64,000 nt of DNA. It comes from UKL13-2 sp031414695. Its GTDB lineage: Bacteria; Pseudomonadota; Gammaproteobacteria; Burkholderiales; Usitatibacteraceae. The stretch spans positions 24,986 to 88,985 of the forward strand of contig JANNWG010000021.1 in assembly GCA_031414695.1 (NCBI GenBank). Reading direction: 5' to 3'. The position numbers and the translations under genes were made by a program. Positions 1-9,132 of this stretch are shown piece by piece. The number at the start of each line of letters is the position of its first letter. Within the stretch, counting starts at the first letter, position 1. Under the pieces are notes generated by a model that searched no databases, had not been told where the DNA came from, and saw only the letters and a list, made by a program, of their open reading frames with translations.

Positions 1-100
1 GAATGCCGAAAATAATTGCCACCAGCCCAGCATAAAAAAACAACATCATAAATCGCATGCCGTAAAGCATTGACCCTACGCGCGAAAGAATTTTTTCCAT
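1..100 (-). CDS. N-terminus of a small membrane protein, cut by the window edge
   Basis: Thirty-three codons are open from an ATG at 100 to the window edge. The peptide begins MEKILSRVGSMLYGMRF and then runs into a hydrophobic segment (FYAGLVAIIFGI) that looks like a first transmembrane helix. An AAGGA ribosome site lies about 8 bases before the ATG. The basic start followed by a membrane helix recalls small inner-membrane proteins of the UPF0114/YqhA type, but too little is visible to assign a family. It is transcribed in the same direction as rsmA, downstream of it. Confidence 0.5.
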   Translation of the reverse strand, partial: MEKILSRVGSMLYGMRFMMLFFYAGLVAIIFGI

Positions 101-181
101 TTGTCTATCCTTGATAAATGTTTATTTTGTTATACCAACTAATATTGCGATTTTGATGAATATGCCTCGACTATTGCCGTA

Positions 182-946
182 TTAAACTTTACAGTCCGCG
201 AGTTTTACAAATTCCGCCACACTTAATGTCTCTGCACGTCGCACCGGATCAATATCACAATCCGAGATTTGTGCAGCGGATAAGAATGGTTTTAAGGTAT
301 TACCGAGTGTTTTGCGGCGTTGACCAAAACCAGCGGTGACTAATGCGGCGAAGCGTTTATCGTCTTTGGCGCGTAGCCGATTAGCGTCTAATGGCACGAC
401 GCGAACGATGGCAGAATTCACTTTTGGTGGCGGCGTGAAGGCTTCCGGTGGCACATCAAAAACGTGTGACATGGCGAAGCGATATTGCAGCATCACAGAT
501 AGTCTGCCGTAGTCTGCAGTGGCTGGCGCGGCGACCATGCGATCAACCACTTCTTTTTGCAGCATGAACGTGGCGTCGCTTAAATCATCGGCGTACGTGC
601 CGAGGTGAAATAAAAATGGCGTCGAGATGTTGTAGGGCAAATTGCCCACGCAGCGAAAGCGGCCATTGAGTTGGGCGAAATCAAACGCCAATACATCTTG
701 CTCGTGGAGCGTTAATTGTTCAGCGGGATAACGTGTGCGTAGTGCAGCGGCTAAATCGCGATCAATCTCGACCGCGTGAAGATGCTGTAACTGTGAGATG
801 AGTGGTGCAGTAAGCGCGCCAGGGCCGGGACCAATTTCGATCATCACATCATTTTTTTGGGGCGCAATAGCGTTGACAATACGCGCAACGATGTGTGTAT
901 CGGTCAGAAAGTGTTGGCCAAATTTCTTTTTAGCGCGTGGCAACAT
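182..946 (-). CDS. rsmA: 16S rRNA dimethyladenosine transferase RsmA (KsgA)
   Basis: Uses S-adenosylmethionine to dimethylate two adjacent adenines in the 3'-terminal hairpin of 16S rRNA during late 30S assembly. At 254 residues it has the usual length. Visible motifs are KKFGQHFL (7-14), the SAM loop EIGPGPGALT (37-46) and the catalytic NLPYNIS (102-108). It starts two bases after the pdxA stop codon, so it is the last gene of the lptD-surA-pdxA-rsmA operon, an arrangement long known in proteobacteria. Unlike in E. coli, apaG does not follow; it lies at 14.4 kb. Confidence 0.97.
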   Translation of the reverse strand: MLPRAKKKFGQHFLTDTHIVARIVNAIAPQKNDVMIEIGPGPGALTAPLISQLQHLHAVEIDRDLAAALRTRYPAEQLTLHEQDVLAFDFAQLNGRFRCVGNLPYNISTPFLFHLGTYADDLSDATFMLQKEVVDRMVAAPATADYGRLSVMLQYRFAMSHVFDVPPEAFTPPPKVNSAIVRVVPLDANRLRAKDDKRFAALVTAGFGQRRKTLGNTLKPFLSAAQISDCDIDPVRRAETLSVAEFVKLADCKV

Positions 947-948
947 GG

Positions 949-1884
949 CTAATGGTTTGCTAACTGCATCGCCAACGATACCGCAGCGCGCATGCTGCCT
1001 ACATCAATAGAGTCAGATTTTCCTGCCAAATCAAGTGCGGTGCCATGATCAACAGAAGTACGAATAATCGGCAGGCCGAGTGTGACATTGACGCCTTCAC
1101 CAAACGAGACGTGTTTGAGTACGGGTAAACCTTGATCGTGATACATCGCCAGCACAGCGTCAGCATGGTTGAGATATTTAGGTGTGAAAAGCGTATCGGC
1201 TGGGTACGGGCCTGTAACGTCCATACCTTCGTGTTGCAGGGCTTGGATTACGGGTGCAATTACATCAATTTCTTCGCGGCCCAAATGACCAGATTCGCCT
1301 GCATGTGGGTTTAAGCCAGCCACTAAAATGCGCGGATGTGCGATGCCAAATTTGTCGCGCAAGTCGTTGTTGAGCACGTGCAAGGTATCAATCAAACGAT
1401 GGCGCGTTATCGCGGCGGGTACGTCTTTAAGCGGCATATGTATTGTGGTCAGTGCGACGCGAAGCACGGGATTATTGCTGCCGACCAACATCATCACCAC
1501 AAATGGTGTATTCGTTTTTGCCGCCAAATATTCGGTGTGGCCTGTGAATGCAACGCCAGCATCATTGATCACCGATTTTTGTACAGGTGCTGTCACCATC
1601 GCAGCAAATTCACCCGTTTGACAGCCAGACACGGCGCGATCAAGCAGTTGCAGCACATGCGGTGCATTCGCAATATTGAGACTGCCTGCAGTGACGGCTT
1701 TGGCGGTTGGAATATGCTCGATTGTTAAACGCGCAATATCAACGCTGTGCGCCTCTGCGCGCGCAGCAATGACATCACGATCACCCAGTATCACTAATTG
1801 ATTTGCAAACGCCTCACGTGCGAGCAGTGCACAAAGGTCTGGGCCGATACCGGCGGGTTCACCTGCGGTGATGGCGATTTTCAT
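949..1884 (-). CDS. pdxA: 4-hydroxythreonine-4-phosphate dehydrogenase PdxA
   Basis: NAD-dependent oxidation of 4-phosphohydroxy-L-threonine in the DXP-dependent pyridoxal phosphate pathway. The 311-residue protein shows the opening ITAGEPAGIGP, substrate-site GHTEYL (H116), and the three divalent-metal histidines at 149 (TTIHMP), 194 (NPHAGE) and 249 (YHDQG), spaced as in E. coli PdxA (166, 211, 266). The C-terminal part keeps RTSVDHGTALDLAGK. It lies 39 bases after surA and is followed directly by rsmA, so it is probably cotranscribed with both. Confidence 0.96.
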   Translation of the reverse strand: MKIAITAGEPAGIGPDLCALLAREAFANQLVILGDRDVIAARAEAHSVDIARLTIEHIPTAKAVTAGSLNIANAPHVLQLLDRAVSGCQTGEFAAMVTAPVQKSVINDAGVAFTGHTEYLAAKTNTPFVVMMLVGSNNPVLRVALTTIHMPLKDVPAAITRHRLIDTLHVLNNDLRDKFGIAHPRILVAGLNPHAGESGHLGREEIDVIAPVIQALQHEGMDVTGPYPADTLFTPKYLNHADAVLAMYHDQGLPVLKHVSFGEGVNVTLGLPIIRTSVDHGTALDLAGKSDSIDVGSMRAAVSLAMQLANH

Positions 1885-1923
1885 TTTTATCCATCGTCCT
1901 CTTGAGTGCTACCTCAACTGAGG

Positions 1924-3321
1924 TCAACCTTTATCGTCTAACCGATACTCGACAAACGCACGATCACGCGTCTGACGCAACCAATCGGTATAGGCCTCAT
2001 CAGCCTTGCGGCCACGTATTGCGTTACGTGCAGCGGCGCGTTTGCGTTCTTCTGATAAACCTTCATTACGACGTTCTTGAACTTGCAAGATATGCCAGCC
2101 GAAAGGCGATTGGAATGGTTGTGAGAGTTCGTTATCACGTAGCTGATTCATGACGCGTTCAAATTCCGGCACGGTGTCACCCGGTGAAATCCAGCCTAGG
2201 TCGCCGCCTTTGGCTGATGATGGATCATCCGAATGTACTTTGGCTAGTTCTGCAAACTCGGCTCCACCAACAATACGCTCACGCAAGCGCTGCAAGCGAC
2301 TTTTTGCTTCATCTTCGGTCAAGCCTTCTTTGTTACGAATTAAAATGTGGCGTGCCTTACTTTGCTGAATACTAGGTGCGGCATTTTTGCCGCGCTTATC
2401 GAGCAGCTTAACGATATGAAAGCCATTAGGGGAGCGCAAAATATCGGATGTTTCGCCTGTTTTTAACGTATTCATCGCCTCTAAAAATATCGCGGGCATA
2501 CGGTTGGCTTGTCGCCAGCCAAGATTGCCGCCTTGTAACGCATCGGGTGCGTCTGAAAATTGTGCGGAGATTTGCGCGAATTCTGCACCTTTACGTAATT
2601 CAGATAACGCTTGTAGGGCACGCTTACGGCGTGCGTCGATTTGCGCCGTAGTGGCCTGCTCAGGTACTAACACTAAAATATGTGCGAGGCGATATTCTTG
2701 GTCGGTGTTTTGCTCGCGTGATTCGAGTGCTAGCTGGGTATCAACTTCGGCCTCAGTCACCGCCACATTGCCCTCAACTTCGCGTTCACGCAGGCGTGAC
2801 ATCACCACTTGGTTGCGAATGTCTTCGCGAAATTTTTGCCACTGAATGCCGTCTTTTGCAAGCAGCTCACGAAAACTTGTCATCGACACATTGTTTTCAT
2901 CCGCAATGCGTTGCAAGGTTTTATCCAATGTGGCTTCATCTACGCGTACACCGGTTTCTTTGGCTTCTTGTACCTGTACTAAGTCGTTAATCATGCGCTC
3001 GAGCATTTGTTTTTGCAGCGCCTCTAGCGGCGGTAATGCGGTGCCTTGCTTTTGCAAATTGCGTTGCACCACATTGAGCTGCTCAGTTAATTCGCCTTGC
3101 GTAATGACATCGTTATTGACTACAGCCACAATGCGATCAAGTGCCACCACGCCACCTTGACGCGCGGGCGTGGTTAATCGCGTATCAAGCCGCGCCGCTG
3201 CGGGCGGGCTGGGAATAATGCTTCCTGGCACGGCAGGTGGCGCTTGGCGAATTGGTGATTGGGCAATGGCGGAGAAGCTGACCAATGCACTCAAAAATAA
3301 AACTTGCGGGGATAACGTCAT
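1924..3321 (-). CDS. surA: Periplasmic peptidyl-prolyl isomerase and OMP chaperone SurA
   Basis: Escorts unfolded outer-membrane proteins to the Bam complex and contains two parvulin (PpiC) domains. The 465-residue protein has a signal peptide ending near residue 20 (SAIAQS), a proline-rich linker to about residue 60, the SurA N-terminal domain (about 61-180), a first parvulin domain from RLAHILVLVP (about 211) and a second from ARHILIRN (about 325). It follows lptD by 34 bases, matching its role in supporting assembly of LptD in the outer membrane. The short proline-rich insert after the signal peptide is a little unusual but not disruptive. Confidence 0.96.
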   Translation of the reverse strand: MTLSPQVLFLSALVSFSAIAQSPIRQAPPAVPGSIIPSPPAAARLDTRLTTPARQGGVVALDRIVAVVNNDVITQGELTEQLNVVQRNLQKQGTALPPLEALQKQMLERMINDLVQVQEAKETGVRVDEATLDKTLQRIADENNVSMTSFRELLAKDGIQWQKFREDIRNQVVMSRLREREVEGNVAVTEAEVDTQLALESREQNTDQEYRLAHILVLVPEQATTAQIDARRKRALQALSELRKGAEFAQISAQFSDAPDALQGGNLGWRQANRMPAIFLEAMNTLKTGETSDILRSPNGFHIVKLLDKRGKNAAPSIQQSKARHILIRNKEGLTEDEAKSRLQRLRERIVGGAEFAELAKVHSDDPSSAKGGDLGWISPGDTVPEFERVMNQLRDNELSQPFQSPFGWHILQVQERRNEGLSEERKRAAARNAIRGRKADEAYTDWLRQTRDRAFVEYRLDDKG

Positions 3322-3355
3322 ATCAACATCCGATAAAAATTGTTAAACGAACTGC

Positions 3356-5701
3356 CTACCGATCATCTGACCGTCTATAACCTGAAATGTTTTGCCTGAT
3401 GGTGTCGAATGGGTTGATGCCTAATTTCGACAAGCCTTTTAACTCTAGCTGTATCTGAATTGAGTTGGAATATTGGTTCGTTGCGGTGGTAAAACGATGC
3501 GCGACGACACGAATTTCCCAACAGCCCTGATTATACTCGACCCCTATCAAGCCTTCGAGCAGCCGACGGTCTCGCAATGAGTGGTTGGCGCGTGCCAGCA
3601 GCGTCCAGCCAGGCGCGGCCTTGCCAAACGGCCATTGCGTAGATATATCAATCTGTTTGAGCGATTCACGCGTGAAACGATAGGAAAAGTTCACCAGCCG
3701 CCCACCGTCAGCGTTATAGCGCGCGGCGATATTGGATTTTTGAAATTTAGCGTCAGAAGCAGAATATTGGAAACTCGAGTCGAGCGACCAATCACTTGAT
3801 ATTTGCCCGCCGACAGCCACCAGTAGGTCAGATTGACTAATGTCGCCACGGTTTAATGCCGAAGCGCCAAGTGCATTATTCGATAAGCCAATTTGTTGTG
3901 GACGAAAATAATAGCGCTGTGCAATCGCCGCGCGTAGTCGCTCAATGCCGCTAGCGTTTTCAATAAAGCGTGTGGTCACCGCAGCGGTAAGTTGTTTTGC
4001 GTCTGAGATGCGATCACCACCGACAAATAAATTTTCGTTAAAAATTTGTGCAAAGTTAAAGTCAGTTTCAGCCGTAGAAAATTGCGGTAGCTTCGCTTGA
4101 TCACGAAACGGCACATACAAATAAAACAAGCGCGGCTCTAGCGTTTGCGTAATAGATTGGCCAAACACGTTGGCGGCGCGCTCAAACGCCAGACCGCTAT
4201 CAATGCTGACGATCGGCAGTGAGCGCGAGCCGCCATTGAAGACGCCACGATTCGCCGTGAGATCATAGTTTGTCAAATGGTAGCCAATCTTAGGCGTGAT
4301 AAAGCCAAACGGGCGCGTAATCGCATAGGCAAGTGAAGGATAAAAAATCAAGCGCCGACCATTGACGAGCGTTGGATGACGAAAATCAGAATATTCGCCA
4401 AAGGTGTTGAATTCGAGCCCCTGAAAGCGTGCGGGCCGTGCATTAAAGGATAACTGCGGCGCTAATCGATACGGTGTAACGATAATATCGAGCGGGTCTT
4501 GCAAGGTTTGAAAATGCAGATTGCGCAAATTGAAATTACCGAAGTCAGATGCGTAATTGAGCGCGACATCACGCGGTAAGTTAGTTTGCGTGGTGTTGGC
4601 TATACGCGTGGAAAGATCGCGAAAATAATTATCATCAGAGACCTTTTGCGCGTTGATAGTCGCACTCCAGCCGCGTTGCCAATCGCCTAAGAAACCTAAA
4701 TAGGGCGCTAAATTTTGGTAGTGACGTAGCGATACGTAATAGCGATTGCGATTGGCTACACGATCGCTCGGTAAAAATTCTGTATCAAGCCCACCGACGG
4801 CATCAGGCCGCAAATAGCGTAGCTCGCCACCGAGCTGCATGCCACGCCGCGTGAATATTTTGGGTGTGATGGTGGCATCAGTATCGGGCGAAATATTCAA
4901 ATAGTAGGGCAAGGCTAACTCCGCACCGCTGCGTGAGGAGGAGCCAAACGATGGCGGTAAAAAGCCTGATTTACGCTCGTTATTGAGCGGAAAAGTCATG
5001 TAAGGCGCATACATAATTGGCAGACCTTTGAATTCCACATAGCCGTTAATGGCAGTGCCAACATTGGTATTGCGATCCAGCGCTAATTCTTTAACCTTCA
5101 GCGACCATTCGTTCTCGCCCGCTTTGCATGTGGTGTATTCAGCATTAAATAAGCGCTCTTTATTCTCGCCTTCAAAATTGAGCCTGTCGGCGGCACCGCG
5201 CGCTTCAAAGCGCTGCGATGGGCGGCTTGGGTTTTTTGAGAAAAAATAGGTGGGCTGGGTAATAAAACCAATGTCAGTATCAATCGCTAACAACATATCC
5301 ACACCAGTGACAATATCGCCATTACGATCAAGGCGGATATTGCCAGCCGCTGTCGCCGTATCGGTGGGTTTGTCGTAGCTGAGTTTATCTGTGGTTAGCA
5401 TTAGATTATCTTGCTTGAGCACCACACTGCCTTCAGCGTTTATTTTTTTATCTGCGACACCGCTGATGTTATTTGCCTCAATTTCACGCCCGCCAGCGCG
5501 ATTACGTGGAATGATACTTGCCGGTGTAGGCAGTGATTTTTCAAATTTCATGCCTTCGCGTATCGCCTCATAAAGAGTAGATTGCGAAGGCTGAGGCAGT
5601 TGTTGTGCGCGGGCACGCTCAGATTGAGACGAAAAAATAAGCACTGACACAATGGCGACATAGCCTAAGTAGGGCTTATGTAGTAAAACGTGGCGCGGCA
5701 T
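3356..5701 (-). CDS. lptD: LPS-assembly outer-membrane protein LptD
   Basis: Beta-barrel translocon that inserts lipopolysaccharide into the outer leaflet together with LptE. I place the start at ATG 5701 (781 residues), giving MPRHVLLHKPYLGYVAIVSV and a signal peptide ending at SERARAQ. A longer reading from 5755 would add 18 residues without signal-like character and overlap the divergent amgK start. After the signal comes the OstA/jellyroll region (about 75-180, with KINAEGSVVLKQDN) and then the large barrel with LPTMYAPY/SGFLPPSFG-like family sequence. It heads the lptD-surA-pdxA-rsmA operon. The predicted starts of lptD and amgK are only 44 bases apart, so their promoters must overlap or lie inside the neighbouring genes. 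Confidence 0.95.
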   Translation of the reverse strand: MPRHVLLHKPYLGYVAIVSVLIFSSQSERARAQQLPQPSQSTLYEAIREGMKFEKSLPTPASIIPRNRAGGREIEANNISGVADKKINAEGSVVLKQDNLMLTTDKLSYDKPTDTATAAGNIRLDRNGDIVTGVDMLLAIDTDIGFITQPTYFFSKNPSRPSQRFEARGAADRLNFEGENKERLFNAEYTTCKAGENEWSLKVKELALDRNTNVGTAINGYVEFKGLPIMYAPYMTFPLNNERKSGFLPPSFGSSSRSGAELALPYYLNISPDTDATITPKIFTRRGMQLGGELRYLRPDAVGGLDTEFLPSDRVANRNRYYVSLRHYQNLAPYLGFLGDWQRGWSATINAQKVSDDNYFRDLSTRIANTTQTNLPRDVALNYASDFGNFNLRNLHFQTLQDPLDIIVTPYRLAPQLSFNARPARFQGLEFNTFGEYSDFRHPTLVNGRRLIFYPSLAYAITRPFGFITPKIGYHLTNYDLTANRGVFNGGSRSLPIVSIDSGLAFERAANVFGQSITQTLEPRLFYLYVPFRDQAKLPQFSTAETDFNFAQIFNENLFVGGDRISDAKQLTAAVTTRFIENASGIERLRAAIAQRYYFRPQQIGLSNNALGASALNRGDISQSDLLVAVGGQISSDWSLDSSFQYSASDAKFQKSNIAARYNADGGRLVNFSYRFTRESLKQIDISTQWPFGKAAPGWTLLARANHSLRDRRLLEGLIGVEYNQGCWEIRVVAHRFTTATNQYSNSIQIQLELKGLSKLGINPFDTIRQNISGYRRSDDR

Positions 5702-5745
5702 GTCTGAATGATAAAATTTCGGCACTATTTTGGAATAAGAAAAAA

Positions 5746-6822
5746 ATGAAATCAATCGAATCCGAAGATTTGCGTTTGCGAGAATTATCCGCTTGGCTAC
5801 TGTCAGATGATGTGGTTAAAAAAATGGGGCGTGGCGTAGGAGAAGGGCAGCTTTCACCAGCTTCAGCAGATGCTAGTTTTCGTCGCTATTTTCGCATAAC
5901 CAACGCCACTGGTACGCATATCGTTATGGATGCGCCGCCGCCACAGGAAAATTGCCGCCCGTTTGTGCGAATTGGCAAGATGATGGCTGAGGCTGGCCTT
6001 AATACGCCGACGGTTTTTGCCGAAGACTTGGAGCGTGGTTTTTTACTGCTCACCGATCTGGGACGTAATACTTATTTAGATGTGATGGATGAATCAAATG
6101 TTGATGCGCTCATGCGGGACGCCACGGATAGCTTGGTTCTCTGGCAGCTTGCCTCGAAGCCTGGTGAATTACCGCCCTATGATGAAGCTGTGCTGCGCCG
6201 CGAGATTACACTTTTTCCGGATTGGTATGTCGCTAAACACCTACAAGTGACGTTAACGCCTAAGCAGGCTGAGACGATGGAGACGGTGTTTCAACGCATT
6301 ATTGAATCAAACTTAGCGCAGGCACAAGTCTATGTACATCGCGACTTTATGCCGCGTAATTTGATGGCCATGGAAAATATGGCTAACGTTGCTAATGCTG
6401 CTAACGCGGCCAACCCCGGCGTGCTTGATTTTCAAGATGCGCTTTATGGCCCAATTGGTTATGACATTGCTTGTTTGTGGCGCGACGCGTTTATTTCGTG
6501 GGAGGAAGATCGCATCATTGATGGCACCGTGCGCTATTGGGAAAAAGCCCGCAAAGCAGGCTTGCCCGTACCGGCAGATTTTGGCGAATTTTATCGGGAT
6601 GTCGAGTGGATGGCCTTGCAGCGGCACTTAAAAGTTATGGGTATTTTTGCGCGCATCAATTATCGCGATGGCAAACCACGCTATTTGAGCGACACGCCGC
6701 GCTTTGCCCGCTATGTTCGTAAATGCTGCGAACGCTATGTGGAATTACGACCACTGGCGCGATTATTTGATGAATTAAAGATTGAAGATGGCTTAACACG
6801 CACATCTGGCGTGTCGTTTTGA
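5746..6822 (+). CDS. amgK: N-acetylmuramate/N-acetylglucosamine anomeric kinase AmgK
   Basis: Aminoglycoside-phosphotransferase-fold kinase that phosphorylates MurNAc (and GlcNAc) at C1, the first step of the salvage route to UDP-MurNAc that bypasses MurA. The 358-residue protein carries the Brenner-type catalytic loop VHRDFMPRN (197-205) and the metal-binding LDFQDALYGP (227-236). Between them is an Ala/Asn-rich stretch (about 210-224, ANVANAANAAN) encoded by a degenerate GCTAAC-like microsatellite, likely a surface loop. It is divergent from lptD and followed by murU after a repeat-filled 216-base gap, the same pairing known from Pseudomonas. Its stop codon lies in the left end of repeat C1. 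Confidence 0.92.
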   Translation: MKSIESEDLRLRELSAWLLSDDVVKKMGRGVGEGQLSPASADASFRRYFRITNATGTHIVMDAPPPQENCRPFVRIGKMMAEAGLNTPTVFAEDLERGFLLLTDLGRNTYLDVMDESNVDALMRDATDSLVLWQLASKPGELPPYDEAVLRREITLFPDWYVAKHLQVTLTPKQAETMETVFQRIIESNLAQAQVYVHRDFMPRNLMAMENMANVANAANAANPGVLDFQDALYGPIGYDIACLWRDAFISWEEDRIIDGTVRYWEKARKAGLPVPADFGEFYRDVEWMALQRHLKVMGIFARINYRDGKPRYLSDTPRFARYVRKCCERYVELRPLARLFDELKIEDGLTRTSGVSF

Positions 6823-6960
6823 ATAGGGGAGCTTCTAAAAACCTCAAAAAACTGTCGCCCCGGCGAAGGCCGGGGTCTAATTTTCTTTACACTTCAGTAA
6901 CTTACATAATTGGGTACCGGCCTACGACGGGAAGACACGCGGTTTTTAGAAGTTCCCATA
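6823..6960 (+). repeat. Repeat family C, copy 1 (inverted repeat GGGARCTTCT type)
   Basis: A 17-base arm at 6827-6843 (GGGAGCTTCTAAAAACC) is matched in inverse orientation at 6941-6957 with one mismatch. Between the arms is a GC-rich palindrome (CGCCCCGGCGAAGGCCGGGG, about 6856-6875). The left flank TTTGAATAGGG is shared with copy 3 at 63.7 kb, and the copy starts inside the stop region of amgK. Copies 2 (52.85 kb) and 3 share the ends but have a different interior. Confidence 0.8.
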
Positions 6961-6969
6961 GTACAAAGC

Positions 6970-7020
6970 CTAATATTGACGGCTATTTACAAGCAAAATT
7001 GCCTGAAAATAGCCGTCAAT
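6970..7020 (+). repeat. Repeat family E, copy 1 (TAATATTGACGG palindrome)
   Basis: Perfect 14-base inverted repeat: ATTGACGGCTATTT at 6975-6988 and its complement at 7007-7020, around a centre with AAGCAA/TTGCCT-like half-sites. It ends 18 bases before the murU start, so it would form a hairpin in any amgK-murU transcript, near the murU ribosome site. Four related copies occur at 30.9, 42.3, 48.9 and 53.0 kb. Confidence 0.8.
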
Positions 7021-7038
7021 GCTTGTGTTTGCATTTTT

Positions 7039-7782
7039 ATGCGTAATCTAAGCAAGGCGCTCATTTTCGCCGCTGGGCGCGGCGAGCGAATGCGGCCACT
7101 CACTGACAACACGCCAAAACCTTTGCTGATGCTTGGCGGCAAGCCTCTGATTATTTGGCAAATTGAAGCTTTAGCGCGCGCTGGATTTGGCGATATCGTC
7201 ATCAATACCGCATGGCTCGGTGACAAAATTGAGGCGGCGCTGGGTGACGGCGCGCGCTGGAATGTCACTATTCGTTATTCACGCGAAGGCTCACAGGCTG
7301 AGGATGCGTTAGAGACACGCGGCGCGATTGTAAAAGCGCTCGACGTGCTGGGGCCGCTGCCTTTTATCACTACCAGCAGTGATGTCTTTACCGATTACGA
7401 TTACGCAAAATTGCATGCACCATTGGCAGCTATCTCGCGCGGCGAGGCAGATGCGCATTTTGTATTGGCTGATAACCCGCTGTTCCATAAAGAAGGTGAC
7501 TTCGCTATTCGCGATGGTTTTGCCTCGCGCGTAGCTACCGCAAATTGCCCACGCCTGAATTACGCGAGCATGTCTTGCTGGCATCCGCAACTATTTGCCA
7601 ACTTACCCGTCATACGTGAGCGGTTATTTCCGTGGGCGGATGCATTTGTATCAACGCAACGTGTAACGGCAGAGTATTTTTCAGGTTGCTGGGAAAATAT
7701 TGGCACGGTTGAACATCTGTCACGTCTACAACTTCAGCACGGCGCTAAAATAGCTGCATCAATCTCGTCAGGACTCATATGA
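7039..7782 (+). CDS. murU: N-acetylmuramate 1-phosphate uridylyltransferase MurU
   Basis: Transfers UMP from UTP to MurNAc-1-phosphate, completing the salvage of MurNAc to UDP-MurNAc with AmgK. I use ATG 7039 (247 residues), which puts the nucleotidyltransferase signature AAGRGERMRP(11-20) and LTDNTPKPLL (21-30) at the expected place; an in-frame extension to 6910 would be encoded by repeats C1 and E1 and is unlikely. The acidic metal site is visible as TSSDVFTDYDY. It overlaps pepP by four bases (ATGA), suggesting translational coupling. Confidence 0.93.
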   Translation: MRNLSKALIFAAGRGERMRPLTDNTPKPLLMLGGKPLIIWQIEALARAGFGDIVINTAWLGDKIEAALGDGARWNVTIRYSREGSQAEDALETRGAIVKALDVLGPLPFITTSSDVFTDYDYAKLHAPLAAISRGEADAHFVLADNPLFHKEGDFAIRDGFASRVATANCPRLNYASMSCWHPQLFANLPVIRERLFPWADAFVSTQRVTAEYFSGCWENIGTVEHLSRLQLQHGAKIAASISSGLI

Positions 7783-9125
7783 AACGCGAAAATTTGCCAC
7801 TCCCCGTCATCGTGCCCAATATTGTGCCGCATCACAAACGCCGCCAGCAATTGGCGAAAATCCTAAAAGAAGGGGTGATGTTATTGCCCACGTCAATGGA
7901 AGTTTCGCGTAACGGCGACGCACACTATGCGTACCGCTGGGATAGCGGCTTTTACTACCTCACCGGTTTTAATGAGCCTGAAGCGGTAATGGCAATCACG
8001 CTGGGCAAAAAGCCACGACATATTTTGTTTTGCCGCGAAAAAAATATTGAGCGCGAAATTTGGGATGGATTTCGTTTTGGTCCGGCAATGGCGAAAGAGA
8101 TTTTTCGTTTTGACGAAACGTATTCGATCACCGAGCTTGACAAAATAGTGCCTGATTTAATCGCCAATCAAGCCGTCATTCACACCCCAGTTGGGGCGAA
8201 CGCCGAATGGGACGCCAACATTAGCCGTTGGCTTAACCAAGTTCGCGCCAAAGCGCGCGCAGGTGTTTTTGCACCGACTGAAATTCACGATGTTCGTCAT
8301 TCAATTGACGCGATGCGACTCGTTAAAGATGACGTTGAAATAGACATCATGCGTCGCGCCGGCAAAATATCGTCGAACGCCCACGCGAGGGCGATGCGCG
8401 TTGCTAAAGTTGGTATGCGTGAATATGAAGTTGAGGCCGAGCTGCTTCACGAATTTATTAAAAACGGTGCACGTCATCCGGCTTACGGCTCTATCGTCGC
8501 CGCGGGGGCTAACGCTTGCGTACTGCATTACCACGAGAATTCAGCACCGATTAAAAAAGGCGACTTGATGTTGATAGACGCTGGCTGCGAACTAGAAAGC
8601 TACGCATCCGACATCACCCGCACCTTTCCTGTGGCGGGCAAATTTAGTGCCGCGCAGCGTGATGTGTATGAGCTAGTGCTGGCCGCACAACTTGCCTCGA
8701 TTAAAGCGGTGAAAGCTGGCAATGCATTTGGCAAATATCATGATGTCGCGACCAACGTGCTCGCGCAGGGCTTGATTGATTTGAAGCTGTGTAAGGGTAG
8801 TTTGGCGAGCGTAATTGAAACCGAAGCCTACAAGCAGTTTTATATGCACCGCGCCGGACATTGGCTGGGGCTGGATGTACATGACGCAGGCAATTACAAA
8901 ACGCCCGCTGGTAAATGGGTGACATTGCAGCCCGGCATGGTGGTGACAGTCGAGCCCGGTTTATACATTCGTCCAGCCGATAACGTGCCGAAAGCATTTT
9001 GGGATATTGGTATTCGCATTGAAGACGATATTTTGGTGACCAAAAAAGGCAATGAAAACCTGAGCGCGAGTTGCCCAAAATCAGTCAAAGAGATCGAAGA
9101 GCTCACCGCAATGGCGGCTGAGTAA
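7779..9125 (+). CDS. pepP: Xaa-Pro aminopeptidase (aminopeptidase P)
   Basis: Dimanganese pita-bread peptidase that removes an N-terminal residue before proline. The 448-residue protein has the creatinase-like N-terminal domain (about 1-170, with YYLTGFNEPEAV) and the catalytic domain. Metal ligands can be placed at D267 (LIDAGC), D278 (SDITRTFP), H361 (HRAGHWLGLDVHD), E392 (VTVEPGLY) and E415 (GIRIEDD). It overlaps murU by four bases and is followed eight bases later by ubiH, the pepP-ubiH-ubi order common in beta- and gammaproteobacteria. Confidence 0.95.
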   Translation: MKRENLPLPVIVPNIVPHHKRRQQLAKILKEGVMLLPTSMEVSRNGDAHYAYRWDSGFYYLTGFNEPEAVMAITLGKKPRHILFCREKNIEREIWDGFRFGPAMAKEIFRFDETYSITELDKIVPDLIANQAVIHTPVGANAEWDANISRWLNQVRAKARAGVFAPTEIHDVRHSIDAMRLVKDDVEIDIMRRAGKISSNAHARAMRVAKVGMREYEVEAELLHEFIKNGARHPAYGSIVAAGANACVLHYHENSAPIKKGDLMLIDAGCELESYASDITRTFPVAGKFSAAQRDVYELVLAAQLASIKAVKAGNAFGKYHDVATNVLAQGLIDLKLCKGSLASVIETEAYKQFYMHRAGHWLGLDVHDAGNYKTPAGKWVTLQPGMVVTVEPGLYIRPADNVPKAFWDIGIRIEDDILVTKKGNENLSASCPKSVKEIEELTAMAAE

Positions 9126-9132
9126 CAATTTG

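Noticed and set aside
130..175. CTAATATTGCG at about 139-149 as a sixth family E copy
   Set aside because: Only the outer end matches; there is no inverse arm or TTTCAAGCA core.
8301..9106. Long minus-strand reading frames opposite pepP
   Set aside because: They mirror a well-supported gene, lack ribosome sites and show no recognisable protein features.
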